DNA from: Candidatus Jettenia caeni
GTDB taxonomy: Bacteria; Planctomycetota; Brocadiia; Brocadiales; Brocadiaceae
DNA: 64,000 nucleotides
Direction of reading: 5' to 3'
Assembly: GCA_000296795.1 (NCBI GenBank)
Contig: BAFH01000002.1
Location: 62,001-126,000, forward strand
The notes beneath the pieces are model-generated. The model made no database searches and was not told the DNA's origin. It saw only the letters and a list, made by a program, of their open reading frames with translations. The position numbers and the translations under genes are program-made. Positions 16,295 to 24,455 of this stretch are shown here, in pieces; position 1 is the first letter of the stretch, and each line of letters begins with the position of its first letter.

Positions 16295-17083
16295 TCACTC
16301 CAAATGATGTTTGCACTTTTGGAATGCTTCTTTTTCAATAAAATCCTTTCCTTTAATTTCCGCCATCTTTTTAATCTGTTCTTTAGTGTGTTTAGTTGCT
16401 ATTTCGGTCATATAGTTGACTGCGCACTCACAATATTTTTGGACTTTTGCATGTGGAAATCCTCTGCTTGAAATACCTTTTTCGCACGCGGAAATAACTT
16501 TTTCTCTTTCATCAACAAGAATGTTTTTACCCTCCCAATATTCAACATTGTTTGCGGAAAATTTAATAGAATTGGCTATGTTCTTAAACTGCTGAATATT
16601 TTTTGAAAAGCTTCTTTCTGAATCTGTAAAAGTTAGGGTGAATAACTTTTCATTCTTAACCCATTGGACTGCATAATACTGTAACTTATGCTTTCCTTCA
16701 AACTGCTTCTTAAAATCACTGTTTTTCCATCTATATATGCATTTGAAAAAATCAACATTTGACAAGGAATCAGTTTCGTAAGTTTTATCTATTATTTCTG
16801 CATATTCATAATATGGGCTAAAAATCTGCTCTAATGTTAGCTGTTTTATCGAGGAATGACCCTTCGCATCCATAAGATTAATATTCAGATTTACGCCGGA
16901 TTTCAAATTTGCATAGACTAAATAGGTCCAAGATTTTGTTGGCTTTCTTTTAGACCAATCATCTGGAATGTTAATTGAGAAGCCATATGAGTCTGAATGA
17001 ATAGTCTCAGCAAAAGATGTTTCGTTATAGATGACATAATTGACCGTAAGGATAAGTAAAACATAAATTATCATTTTTTTCAT
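16295..17083 (-). CDS. Exported protein with PDW-type domain and Cys-containing C-terminal module (cassette gene)
   Basis: In this 262-residue protein a signal peptide (KKMIIYVLLILTVNYVIYNE) precedes a domain opening SDSYGFSINIPDDWSKR, similar in pattern to the protein at 14086-14751. A C-terminal helical module of about 65 residues contains ACEKG, YCECAVNYM and FQKCKHH and may form disulphides. It starts 34 bp beyond the end of a 132-bp direct repeat. The function is unknown; periplasmic location is likely. Confidence 0.6.
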   Translation of the reverse strand: MKKMIIYVLLILTVNYVIYNETSFAETIHSDSYGFSINIPDDWSKRKPTKSWTYLVYANLKSGVNLNINLMDAKGHSSIKQLTLEQIFSPYYEYAEIIDKTYETDSLSNVDFFKCIYRWKNSDFKKQFEGKHKLQYYAVQWVKNEKLFTLTFTDSERSFSKNIQQFKNIANSIKFSANNVEYWEGKNILVDEREKVISACEKGISSRGFPHAKVQKYCECAVNYMTEIATKHTKEQIKKMAEIKGKDFIEKEAFQKCKHHLE

Positions 17084-17116
17084 ATAGCGCCTTTTCGCAT
17101 TTCATTTAGTTCAACA

Positions 17117-17248
17117 TAACAATGATTATACAGCCCGTATAAAACGGCAAACACAGACTGTTCTGATATATTTAAGAAGTTACCGATCTTCTTGTCACGT
17201 ATTGTAACTTGTTTCGTATTAAACATTTTCCATCTTTTCGCTAAATTG
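17117..17248. repeat. 132-bp direct repeat, copy 1 (cassette-array leader candidate)
   Basis: This non-coding sequence recurs with about nine in ten bases identical at 18106-18237, same orientation. On the minus strand both copies end at a GTTA core (GTTATGT here) followed by a gene start. A small hairpin is conserved by paired change: CCGTTTTATACGG here, CTGTTTTATACAG in copy 2. It could be an attI-like or promoter leader. Confidence 0.65.
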
Positions 17249-17381
17249 CCCATTCCGATTTATACACAAACATGAAGAAGAATGCAAACTTTTTTTCAGA
17301 GTTAAATCGGTTCGATTGTTTGTAATGGTTCACCGCAGATGGCACAGAGAACGCAGAGAAATAAAGATAGGGAGAAGGGAG

Positions 17382-17596
17382 GGGCACACCTTGATTAGTG
17401 ATTTAATTTTTTCTAATCGTTTAAGAATTTCATCATCTTCTGATATCGTTGATTGCATAATAGATACTCACGGCCTTGGGAAGAATAACCAAGTCCAAAC
17501 AAATTCCCGATCCCCATTTTCATGAGGACAAGTTTCTTGATTATTGAAAATATTCCTTCGCTCATTTTCCCGTAATTACTAATCAAGGTGTGACCC
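17382..17596. mobile_element. Shorter relative of the 9955-10266 MITE
   Basis: The element begins GGGCACACCTTGATTAGTGA and ends ACTAATCAAGGTGTGACCC, inverted repeats of the same family. The inside keeps only the C-terminal REP-transposase fragment and lacks the N-terminal part. About 215 bp. Confidence 0.65.
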
Positions 17597-17636
17597 ATTT
17601 GATCCTGGCAAAAAGATTTTCATTCAATCCCCCTCA

Positions 17637-17846
17637 TCATGCAGTAACTTTTTTCTCTATTTGTTGGTAGGATATGTCTGGCAGATGCGCTGTTGTTTTC
17701 GCATGTTCAATCGTCATGCTAACAAGATTGCCATTCTCATCAATATCAATATATATATTTTCTGATATTTCTCGAGTTTCTTTTACCAGGTTTTCTGTAA
17801 ATTCCACCAAAGCAGTATCCGTATCATTAAAATACTTTATTTTCAT
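17637..17846 (-). CDS. DUF2283-family protein
   Basis: The protein has 69 residues: YFNDTDTALVEFTENLVKET, then DIDENGNLVSMTIEHAKTTA. This is the DUF2283 pattern. Its ATG lies three bases after the stop of the preceding gene and an AAGGAGGTG site overlaps that stop, so the two are translationally linked. Such pairs recur in many genomes and are suspected toxin-antitoxin modules, with DUF2283 the likely antitoxin. Confidence 0.82.
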   Translation of the reverse strand: MKIKYFNDTDTALVEFTENLVKETREISENIYIDIDENGNLVSMTIEHAKTTAHLPDISYQQIEKKVTA

Positions 17847-17849
17847 AAC

Positions 17850-18086
17850 TTACACCTCCTTAAAGTCCCTATCAAAGAAAGCATTGTGAATTGTTTCTCC
17901 GTCTTCAAGCAATATAACACGTAAATATTTTCCTTCCTCTTCAATTTTTGCCCATTTTCTTATTCGCCCATCGGATTGTATTTGAGTTTGAACAGGATTC
18001 TTGATAGTGAAATCAATCCATTCATCTTTTATATATGCCCTATCAGGTCTTTGGCGTGTATAGAGAAAGTATTGTGTGTATTTCAT
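17850..18086 (-). CDS. DUF4258-like small protein, partner of DUF2283
   Basis: The protein has 78 residues, containing RPDRAYIKDEWIDFTIKNP and, near the end, KYLRVILLEDGETIHNAFFD. This pattern matches the gene usually placed before DUF2283 genes and resembles small RelE/BrnT-like toxins. It starts 20 bp after the GTTAAGC core at the end of direct-repeat copy 2. Confidence 0.72.
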   Translation of the reverse strand: MKYTQYFLYTRQRPDRAYIKDEWIDFTIKNPVQTQIQSDGRIRKWAKIEEEGKYLRVILLEDGETIHNAFFDRDFKEV

Positions 18087-18105
18087 TTATTTATTTTATT
18101 CTGCT

Positions 18106-18237
18106 TAACAATGATTGTAATCCCTGTATAAAACAGCAAACACAGACTGTTCTGATATATTTAAGAAGCTGTCGATTTTCTTGTCACGCATTATAACTTG
18201 TCTCGTATTAAACATTTTCCATCTTTTCGCTAAATTG
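18106..18237. repeat. 132-bp direct repeat, copy 2
   Basis: This is the second copy of the repeat at 17117-17248. It directly abuts the 3' end of the glmU-like gene. Its minus-strand exit is GTTAAGC (18109-18103), a perfect GTTRRRY core. No dyad of attC type is present, so an attI-like role is more plausible than attC. Confidence 0.65.
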
Positions 18238-18247
18238 GTTCGATTAT

Positions 18248-19435
18248 TTAAACCTTCTTATCTTTATCAATAATCTCGCCAGGCCCTGTGCCTACTCCTG
18301 GCCAAATCTTTCTGCCCGGATAGATTGTTGTATTTATTCCTGTATGAACATCATCAGCGATTATAGCCCCAAACTTCCTTCTGCCGGTGTCAATCAGTTC
18401 GCCTTTCACTTCAGATTTCACGTTTTTATTGTCATGTCTTAAATTAGCGGTTATTGTTCCAGCGCCCAGATTGCTATTTTCTCCAACAACGCTATCTCCA
18501 ATATAAGAAAGATGAGGAACTTTTGCTTTGTCCATAATGATACTGTTTTTTATCTCAACCGCCTGTCCAATATGACAATTATTTCCGATAGAGGTATTTC
18601 CTCTTAAAAAACAGTTGGGGCCTATGGTGCAGTTTTCGCCAATAACAACATTCCCGTCAATGTACGTTCCCGGTAAGATTACCGTCCCTTTTCCTACGTG
18701 TATCTTCCCTTTTACGACAACGTTCTTCTCTACTTTTCCCTTTATTTCATTTTTTATTTCAGAGACTAAAACGTTATTTACCTGAATTAAATCCCAGGGG
18801 TACCCTACCGACAACCAATGCCCTTTTACCTTTTCACAGACTACTTTCTCTTCTTTGACAAGCTCATTGATGTAGTCAATTATTTCGTATTCACCCCGTG
18901 GACTTTTTTTCAGCTTAAATTTGAACACATTTTTATCAAACACATATAATCCCGTATTCGCTATGTTTGACACATATGTCCGGGGTTTTTCAACGATGTT
19001 TTTCACCCCTTTACCTGACAAAACAAAAACGCCGAATCTGCCCGGATCTTCAACTTCACATCCCAGGACAGCGTATTTATGCTTTAAACATGCTTGTATG
19101 TCTTTTCTGGAAAAGATATCGTCTCCGCCTAAAACGAGAAATTTATTTTTCATCAAATCTTCAACAGACTTCAGGGCATGCCCCGTACCCAACTGTGTTT
19201 TTTGTTCCCTATACTGAATGCTTAATTTCCCATAGGTATGCCCTATCTCTTTTATGAGCATTTCCTTTTTAAATCCTACGATTATAATAACCTCGCTCAC
19301 CAATCCCTGCAAAGCATCCAGGTTATGTTTCAGTATCTCTTTATTCATTACTTTGAGTAATGGTTTTGGCTTTGTTAAGGTCAGTGGCCATGTCCTTGTA
19401 CTTTTTCCCGCAGCTAAAATGACGGCTTGTATCAT
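18248..19435 (-). CDS. glmU: Bifunctional sugar-1-phosphate nucleotidylyltransferase/acetyltransferase (GlmU-like)
   Basis: In this 395-residue protein the N-terminal half is a nucleotidyltransferase (AVILAAGKSTRTWPLTLTKP, KPLL; then LGGDDIF and RFGVFVL). The C-terminal half is a left-handed beta-helix of hexapeptide repeats (VGKGTVILPGTYIDGNVVIG onward) with HIGQAVEIKNSIIMD. Spacing resembles the archaeal-type GlmU (ST0452-like) more than E. coli GlmU; the usual Gly-Thr-Arg is Ser-Thr-Arg. Directly after glmM (three bases apart) it would make UDP-N-acetylglucosamine from glucosamine-1-phosphate. UDP-glucose-type activity cannot be excluded. Confidence 0.85.
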   Translation of the reverse strand: MIQAVILAAGKSTRTWPLTLTKPKPLLKVMNKEILKHNLDALQGLVSEVIIIVGFKKEMLIKEIGHTYGKLSIQYREQKTQLGTGHALKSVEDLMKNKFLVLGGDDIFSRKDIQACLKHKYAVLGCEVEDPGRFGVFVLSGKGVKNIVEKPRTYVSNIANTGLYVFDKNVFKFKLKKSPRGEYEIIDYINELVKEEKVVCEKVKGHWLSVGYPWDLIQVNNVLVSEIKNEIKGKVEKNVVVKGKIHVGKGTVILPGTYIDGNVVIGENCTIGPNCFLRGNTSIGNNCHIGQAVEIKNSIIMDKAKVPHLSYIGDSVVGENSNLGAGTITANLRHDNKNVKSEVKGELIDTGRRKFGAIIADDVHTGINTTIYPGRKIWPGVGTGPGEIIDKDKKV

Positions 19436-19438
19436 AAT

Positions 19439-20797
19439 TTAAACCCCAATCTCTCTTTTTATACCCTGGGCAATTTCATTCGCCATTTTTTGAATTTCTT
19501 TTTTATACTCACCTTCAATCATAACCCTGCATAAATTCTCTGTTCCTGAATATCTGACGAGCACCCTTCCTTTTTCCCCTAATTTTTCTTCTGTCTTCCG
19601 GATATGCTTCTTTACTTCCAGGGTATCGATGTCTTTTTTTTCTTTTACCTTAACGTTAATAAGCACCTGGGGCAGGGATTTCATGCATTCCGCTAACTTA
19701 CTTAATTTTTCGCCTTTCTCCTTCATAATTCCCAACAATTGTAAGGCAGAGATTATTCCGTCACCTGTTGTTGTATAATTTGAGAAGATTATATGTCCGG
19801 ACTGTTCCCCGCCCAGAACATATCCTTTCTTTCTCATCTCATCAATAACATATCGGTCTCCCACCTTTGTCTTAACAATACGGATATTCTTTGTATCCAT
19901 CGCAATGTCGAATCCTTTATTCGTCATGATCGTGGTAACAACGCAGTTTTTCGTTAATGCGCCTTTCTCTTTCAGGTACATTGCGCATATTGCAATGATA
20001 TGGTCGCCATCCACATTATTTCCCTTTTCATCACAAACGATAACCCTATCCGCATCACCGTCTAGCGCTATTCCAATATCCGCCTTTTCTTTTTTCACAA
20101 CTTCCTGCATTATTTCAGGATGCAGCGCCCCGCAATTCAGGTTTATGTTGAGTCCGTCCGGTTTATCGTTGAGCACAATAACTTCTGCGCCTAACTCTCT
20201 GAATACCTGTGGCGCAGTGTTATATGCGGCGCCGTTAGCACAATCTAAGACAATTTTTAGTCCTCGTATGCTCAGGTTTTTCATAGAGGCTTTTGCAAAT
20301 TCTATATACCTTCCTTTTGCATCGTCAATGCTATATGCATTTCCTATGAAACCTCCTGTTATCTGTTCTGTTTTTACCTTTTCTGTTAAGATATATTTTT
20401 CAATTTCCTCTTCGACATCATCGGACAGCTTATAGCCATCACCACTAAAAATCTTTATTCCATTATCTGCGGCAGGATTATGTGAAGCGCTAATCACCAT
20501 ACCTGCATCAACATTCAGCGATTTTGTTACATGAGCAATGGCAGGCGTTGGCATATGACCAACGAGGAAGACATCGGCTCCTACGGATAAAATCCCGGAT
20601 GTTAAAGCATTTTCTATCATACAGCCGCTGAGCCTGGTATCTCTTCCGATAACGAGTTTAGGCCTTTTCTTCCCGTTTTTTTCTTTAAAAACATGAGCAG
20701 TGGCTTTCCCAATGTTTAGCACTACTTCAGGTGTCATAGGGAATGTATTTGCTATACCTCGTATACCATCTGTTCCAAATAATTTTTCCATATTCAT
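19439..20797 (-). CDS. glmM: Phosphoglucosamine mutase
   Basis: This 452-residue enzyme converts glucosamine-6-phosphate to glucosamine-1-phosphate. The active-site serine loop is VISASHNPAADNGIK (near residue 103). The Mg-binding loop is ALDGDADRVI. The sugar-specificity loop is GEQSGHII. The phosphate-binding loop is RYSGTENLCRVM. N-terminal LFGTDGIRG is diagnostic for GlmM. It is the first gene of the two-gene UDP-GlcNAc operon with the glmU-like gene. Confidence 0.95.
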   Translation of the reverse strand: MNMEKLFGTDGIRGIANTFPMTPEVVLNIGKATAHVFKEKNGKKRPKLVIGRDTRLSGCMIENALTSGILSVGADVFLVGHMPTPAIAHVTKSLNVDAGMVISASHNPAADNGIKIFSGDGYKLSDDVEEEIEKYILTEKVKTEQITGGFIGNAYSIDDAKGRYIEFAKASMKNLSIRGLKIVLDCANGAAYNTAPQVFRELGAEVIVLNDKPDGLNINLNCGALHPEIMQEVVKKEKADIGIALDGDADRVIVCDEKGNNVDGDHIIAICAMYLKEKGALTKNCVVTTIMTNKGFDIAMDTKNIRIVKTKVGDRYVIDEMRKKGYVLGGEQSGHIIFSNYTTTGDGIISALQLLGIMKEKGEKLSKLAECMKSLPQVLINVKVKEKKDIDTLEVKKHIRKTEEKLGEKGRVLVRYSGTENLCRVMIEGEYKKEIQKMANEIAQGIKREIGV

Positions 20798-20931
20798 TTA
20801 TTATCTGTTCAAAAATAACCGTGTAGTACCTTATGAAAAATATTTTGTAGTAGCAAGGTGCGCCTTGCCACTACGGTCTTTTCCGATTCATTCGGGTTAA
20901 AATATTAAAGCAAAATTTCATGAGATTGCAA

Positions 20932-21240
20932 TGTATTTTATGGTAAAGAACTCTATGAATTACCGTATGTATAAGACCAAATATTGTGTTTGCGCAAAAA
21001 AGAAAATCACCCCACTTGCCAAACATTTCAAGCAGCAGAGCTACATACACAAGCCGATCATCTCGTCCAGCAAGATGTGTAGATGCACTGCTCCATCGAT
21101 ACTTCTGTGGGTTCTTAATCATAGTTGCCCTTACAGAATTCAGCTCAATAGAGCGACCACACGGGCAATTTTGGGCATGCTCACATATTAACTTCTTTAA
21201 TAACAAAATCAATAATTAAGTATGGTGTTCCCGGAATTGC
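20932..21240 (-). pseudogene. C-terminal fragment of a REP-associated tyrosine transposase
   Basis: Minus-strand reading gives SIELNSVRATMIKNPQKYRW, then SSASTHLAGRDDRLV and LLLEMFGKWGDFL, the conserved C-terminal part of REP-associated transposases. No N terminus or catalytic part is present. The right border is the motif AAGTATGGTGTTCCCGGAATT (about 21218-21237) shared with three other remnants. Confidence 0.72.
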
Positions 21241-21270
21241 AAGTAGTTTTGAATAAGCTAAACTGTCGAT

Positions 21271-21332
21271 GCTTAACAGTCGCTTGAACGGAGATTTGCT
21301 GTTGGGCGCCAATCTCCAGTAACTTGTTAGAT
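21271..21332 (-). other. attC-like recombination site E
   Basis: The minus strand runs from ATCTAAC (21332-21326) to GTTAAGC (21277-21271), both matching the core consensus. Inner arms GGAGATT and AATCTCC pair, and the outer AACAAGT pairs with ACTGTT. The TAA of the first core is the stop of the ParE-like gene. Length 62 bp. The stem is less regular than in sites A and B. Confidence 0.65.
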
Positions 21333-21624
21333 TTTTTCTTTATCGAATATACGTTTTCCATGTATTACGGTGAGAATATGAATCTCATTGGCTTTGATTT
21401 CATAGACGATACGATATTGGGAAATAAATAATTCTCGAAGAGATTCATTGCCAACTTCTGGCACGACTCTACCTAATTTTAGAGTGGTGGATTAATGACT
21501 GAGGAGCTTCAAATATCTTTTGAATTGTAGATTCAGCATAAAATTCGGAATCTCTTGCGATAAACTTCCCAATAGCCTCTATATCCTCCAAAGCGTCGGG
21601 TGACCAAATTATTTTGTAATCCAT
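21327..21624 (-). pseudogene. ParE/RelE-family toxin with one frameshift
   Basis: ATG at 21624 opens DYKIIWSPDALEDIEAIGKF, then after a run of four A the frame shifts. The remainder reads LGRVVPEVGNESLRELFISQ, then YRIVYEIKANEIHILTVIHG and DKEKI-stop. Together they form a complete ParE-type toxin (about 98 residues), a relative of RelE. Removing one base of the run restores it. It overlaps the antitoxin gene by 16 bp. Confidence 0.72.
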
Positions 21625-21797
21625 TTTGAAAGCCGAATTTTGGCTTCCTCGTTGGAAATACCTTTACCGTTTTTTACAGATTCCTGGCCTTTTCTGATCT
21701 TTTCTAGCACATAAAGATGGTATTGGATGTCTTCCAGTGTGGAGTCTTCCGGCAAGTTACGAATCATTTTTGCAATGGTGTCTTTTAAAGTACTCAT
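21609..21797 (-). CDS. Small antitoxin upstream of the ParE-like toxin
   Basis: The 62-residue protein is helical and acidic in the middle (LPEDSTLEDIQYHLYVLEKI), a pattern common for antitoxins placed before ParE/RelE toxins. It ends inside the toxin start. Upstream, TATAGGA and TCCTATA (21809-21828) form an inverted repeat suitable as an autoregulatory operator. Confidence 0.68.
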   Translation of the reverse strand: MSTLKDTIAKMIRNLPEDSTLEDIQYHLYVLEKIRKGQESVKNGKGISNEEAKIRLSKWITK

Positions 21798-21808
21798 AGT
21801 AGTAACAT

Positions 21809-21828
21809 TATAGGAAATTTCTCCTATA
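21809..21828 (-). promoter_or_regulatory. Palindromic operator candidate of the toxin-antitoxin pair
   Basis: TATAGGA and TCCTATA flank six bases, 12 bp before the antitoxin start codon. The position and symmetry fit autorepression by an antitoxin dimer. Confidence 0.45.
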
Positions 21829-22451
21829 GGATAAAGTAAAATCTAATGCTCCGCATCAGCGTGGCCGCGAACGGAACTGGTGGAGAATTCCGGAGACACA
21901 ATACTTAATTTTCATTCATCTTTTCCGTATGCCTTTCGAAATGCTATTCGATTGTACAGAAATGCCATGAAAATTACAAAAAAGTACCTGGTGATCTGCT
22001 TTTTTGTGTTTTTCTTCCTGCCACTATTTCCACTCGGTTGTTTTAACCGTTGAGCATTCTTACCGTTAAAAAACTTTATACCTTTTTTCCCCTTGAAAAC
22101 ATCTTTGGAATACCATTTGTGCCAACTGACCAAAAGACATACAGAGGAAGCAAGGAACTTGATTGTATAGGAATTTTCATTTTATGTATGCAGTCTTTCG
22201 GTAGAGACAAGGTATTGCCTTATCTCTACTCAATAAATGTAAATTCTGTAAATCCTGTCTAAAAATAATTTGAATCCGTGTTGAATAATTTCATCATATA
22301 CCGTTGTTATGCGTTTCACCTGACGATAGTTTCCATTAACCCTCATGATAAGGAGTCCGTTCATGTGTACCACAAAGGTGGTCTCGTTGTTCTTTATCGT
22401 ACCGGGAGCGTAACCCCTTTATTTCAATGGATATCCTGACAGGAGCAAAAT
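21829..22451. other. Intergenic region, no convincing gene
   Basis: A stretch near 21841-21895 (CTAATGCTCCGCATCAGCG on the plus strand) resembles half of an attC site but lacks a proper core. ORFs of up to 73 codons occur between 21912 and 22262 without supporting features. CAGGAG just before 22452 is the ribosome binding site of the next gene. Confidence 0.35.
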
Positions 22452-23624
22452 ATGAGAAAGTTTATTCTATACGCGAACATAATGGTTCTTCTTTTTTCTC
22501 TGGCAACAACCCTGATGGCAGATGTCGTTACGATTTTTGAACGCACCTATGTGCGCCAGACCGGATCACCCAAAACGCAGACAGACACATTCCCCGGCAT
22601 TAAAGGCCTCACTACTATACGGGTAACCAATGGCGGTCTTGAGAAAGCAGACAACAAGAAGGTAAGCAGTGCAGATATTGTATTAAACAAAGAGACCATC
22701 ATCGACTCATCCAATTTTAATAAAAAGGTAGAGGTAGTAGACATAGAGAAGACCCTTGACGGCAAAATAAATACGATTGAAGTTACCGTAAAAGGCAAAC
22801 AGGGAGGAGCATTAACCGTCCAGGTACTTGCCGAAGATGGAGATGTCGACTTTGACAGCGATGGTTTTACGAGAGACGAGGGGGACTGTGATGATAAAAA
22901 TTTCTCTGTAAACCCAAAGGCTCAGGAAATATGCGATGACGTGGACAATAACTGCGATGGACAGATTGATGAGGGACTGAAAACCACATTTTATGAGGAT
23001 GCCGATGGTGATGGATATGGGAACCTGCAGGTTACCACAAAGGCATGCAGCCAGCCTTCAGGCTATGTTGCTAATAATACCGACTGTGACGACACCAATA
23101 CTGCGGTAAATCCGGGAGTTACAGAGATAAAGAAGAATGGTGTTGATGATGACTGTAACGCATCGACGCCGGATGATGATACGGGAATGAATCTCCCACC
23201 TGATCCCGGGGAAGAAGGAAAGAAGACATTGCTGGGAGTAGATACGGATGGGGATGGGGTCCGTGATGACATTCAACGGTACATATACTTTACCTATCCC
23301 GATAATAAGAAACTTCGATTGGCCCTTACTTACTATGCTAAAGAGTTCCAGGGCGTGCTTAAAGATGCTAATGACCGTGAGGCAGCTTATGAACATGCAA
23401 AGAATATGGTTCGCCATGGTGAATGTCTTTGGTACCTTAAGGATGAGGAATCCTTAGATATTTGTAGTGCATTGCGTGCCAAGATACTGAATACCAGAGA
23501 GCGCAGTATTGCATACATTAAATACAGTGACAATCTGGGTGGCAGAATAATTTCAGGCGCTCCTCAGAAAGAATGGAAGAACAGTTGTTCCTTTGATGTA
23601 GACGATACAGGAGGTGACCAATGA
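22452..23624 (+). CDS. Secreted protein with MopE-type metal-binding motifs
   Basis: In this 390-residue protein a signal peptide (1-22, LLFSLATTLMA) leads to a 100-residue domain with no assignment. Two MopE-like repeats follow: EGDCDDKNF...VNPKAQEICDDVDNNCDGQ (about 143-171) and TDCDDTNTAVNPG...DDDCN (about 210-235). DADGDGYG (183-190) and DTDGDGVRD (264-272) add further acidic Ca-type loops. The protein is probably extracellular or outer-surface and binds metal. The C-terminal 120 residues are helical with two or three Cys. It ends in an ATGA overlap with a downstream frame that is now cut short. Confidence 0.8.
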   Translation: MRKFILYANIMVLLFSLATTLMADVVTIFERTYVRQTGSPKTQTDTFPGIKGLTTIRVTNGGLEKADNKKVSSADIVLNKETIIDSSNFNKKVEVVDIEKTLDGKINTIEVTVKGKQGGALTVQVLAEDGDVDFDSDGFTRDEGDCDDKNFSVNPKAQEICDDVDNNCDGQIDEGLKTTFYEDADGDGYGNLQVTTKACSQPSGYVANNTDCDDTNTAVNPGVTEIKKNGVDDDCNASTPDDDTGMNLPPDPGEEGKKTLLGVDTDGDGVRDDIQRYIYFTYPDNKKLRLALTYYAKEFQGVLKDANDREAAYEHAKNMVRHGECLWYLKDEESLDICSALRAKILNTRERSIAYIKYSDNLGGRIISGAPQKEWKNSCSFDVDDTGGDQ

Positions 23625-23659
23625 AGAGACAAAGGTGTGATATGCCGACTCAGCATTAA
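23621..23659 (+). pseudogene. Truncated start of a translationally coupled downstream gene
   Basis: ATG at 23621 overlaps the TGA of the MopE-type gene and GGAGGT stands at a good distance before it, as in coupled operons. The frame stops after twelve codons (KRQRCDMPTQH). Beyond it lies REP-transposase debris (about 23700-23760, CCCATTTTCATGAGGACTAG), so the partner gene has probably been deleted. Confidence 0.4.
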
Positions 23660-23759
23660 GCAGACGAATTTGAAACTATACACAGCGCCATTAATCAGAT
23701 ACGAATTCCCGTTCCCCATTTTCATGAGGACTAGTTTCACGGGGACGAGCATGTCATTC

Positions 23760-24150
23760 TCGCCCCCGCTTTCACGAGGATAAACTCCAGAGGGAATTCA
23801 GAAAAACACGGGATTCCAGGTCAAGCCCGGAATGACAGACGCTTGTCCTACCGATATGATTAATTTTTTGGGTTTATGAAATTGACTAATGAATAACAAA
23901 AAATCTCACAAAAATAATTCTATCACCACATTTTCCTTTGAGTTACCCTTGGACCAGGTTTCTGCTTATGAAGTATTCTTCCAAAATATATGCAAATGCA
24001 CTGCTCCATCGATACTCCTATGGTTTCTTAACCAAATTTGCCCTTACAGAATTCAGTTCAATAGAGCAACTACACGAGCAATTCTGGACATGCACACATC
24101 TTAACTATTTTAAAAACAATATCAACAATTAAGTGCGGTGTCCCCAGAAT
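23760..24150 (-). pseudogene. Repeat and REP-transposase debris
   Basis: Near 23808-23833 lies GATTCCAGGTCAAGCCCGG, a common dispersed palindrome type. From about 23980 to 24110 the minus strand encodes broken pieces of the REP-transposase C terminus (SIELNSVRANLVKK, YRWSS). It ends with the AAGTGCGGTGTCCCCAGAAT motif (about 24132-24151) shared by other remnants. Confidence 0.6.
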
Positions 24151-24241
24151 TGTGCGAAATCAAAGACATAGAACGAAGCGAGGGACCCTCAATTCAACAC
24201 TAGGGTAAGCAGAACTGGTACAGTGAGTTGTTATACCTTTT

Positions 24242-24436
24242 TTATAGATTGAGCTCTTTAGCAACCTTATCAAGAGGAGTAGTAGGCAGATCCTTTGATT
24301 CTTCTTTTTCTTTTCTAAGCTCTTTTAGATCTTCAAAATCTTCTAATGCTTCTTCGATTAGCAAAAACTCCTCGTAGGGCAATACAACAAATTCTTTTTT
24401 ACCATCCTTTTCTATAATTTGTGGATGAAGGGTCAT
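24242..24436 (-). CDS. Phd/YefM-like antitoxin without a partner
   Basis: The 64-residue protein starts MTLHPQIIEKDGKKEFVVLP and continues YEEFLLIEEALEDFEDLKEL, a pattern of Phd/YefM-type antitoxins or the related short antitoxins paired with RelE. AGGAGG lies just before the ATG. The expected toxin gene downstream (below 24242) is missing; only 100 bp of non-coding sequence leads to REP-transposase debris. Confidence 0.68.
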   Translation of the reverse strand: MTLHPQIIEKDGKKEFVVLPYEEFLLIEEALEDFEDLKELRKEKEESKDLPTTPLDKVAKELNL

Positions 24437-24455
24437 AACTTCCTCCTAATTTATA

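Noticed and set aside
19905-20435. 176-codon plus-strand ORF
   Set aside because: Antisense to glmM with no independent features.
24190-24240. attC-like sequence downstream of the Phd-like antitoxin
   Set aside because: Core-like ends occur but the stretch is only about 45 bp and the arms are too short.
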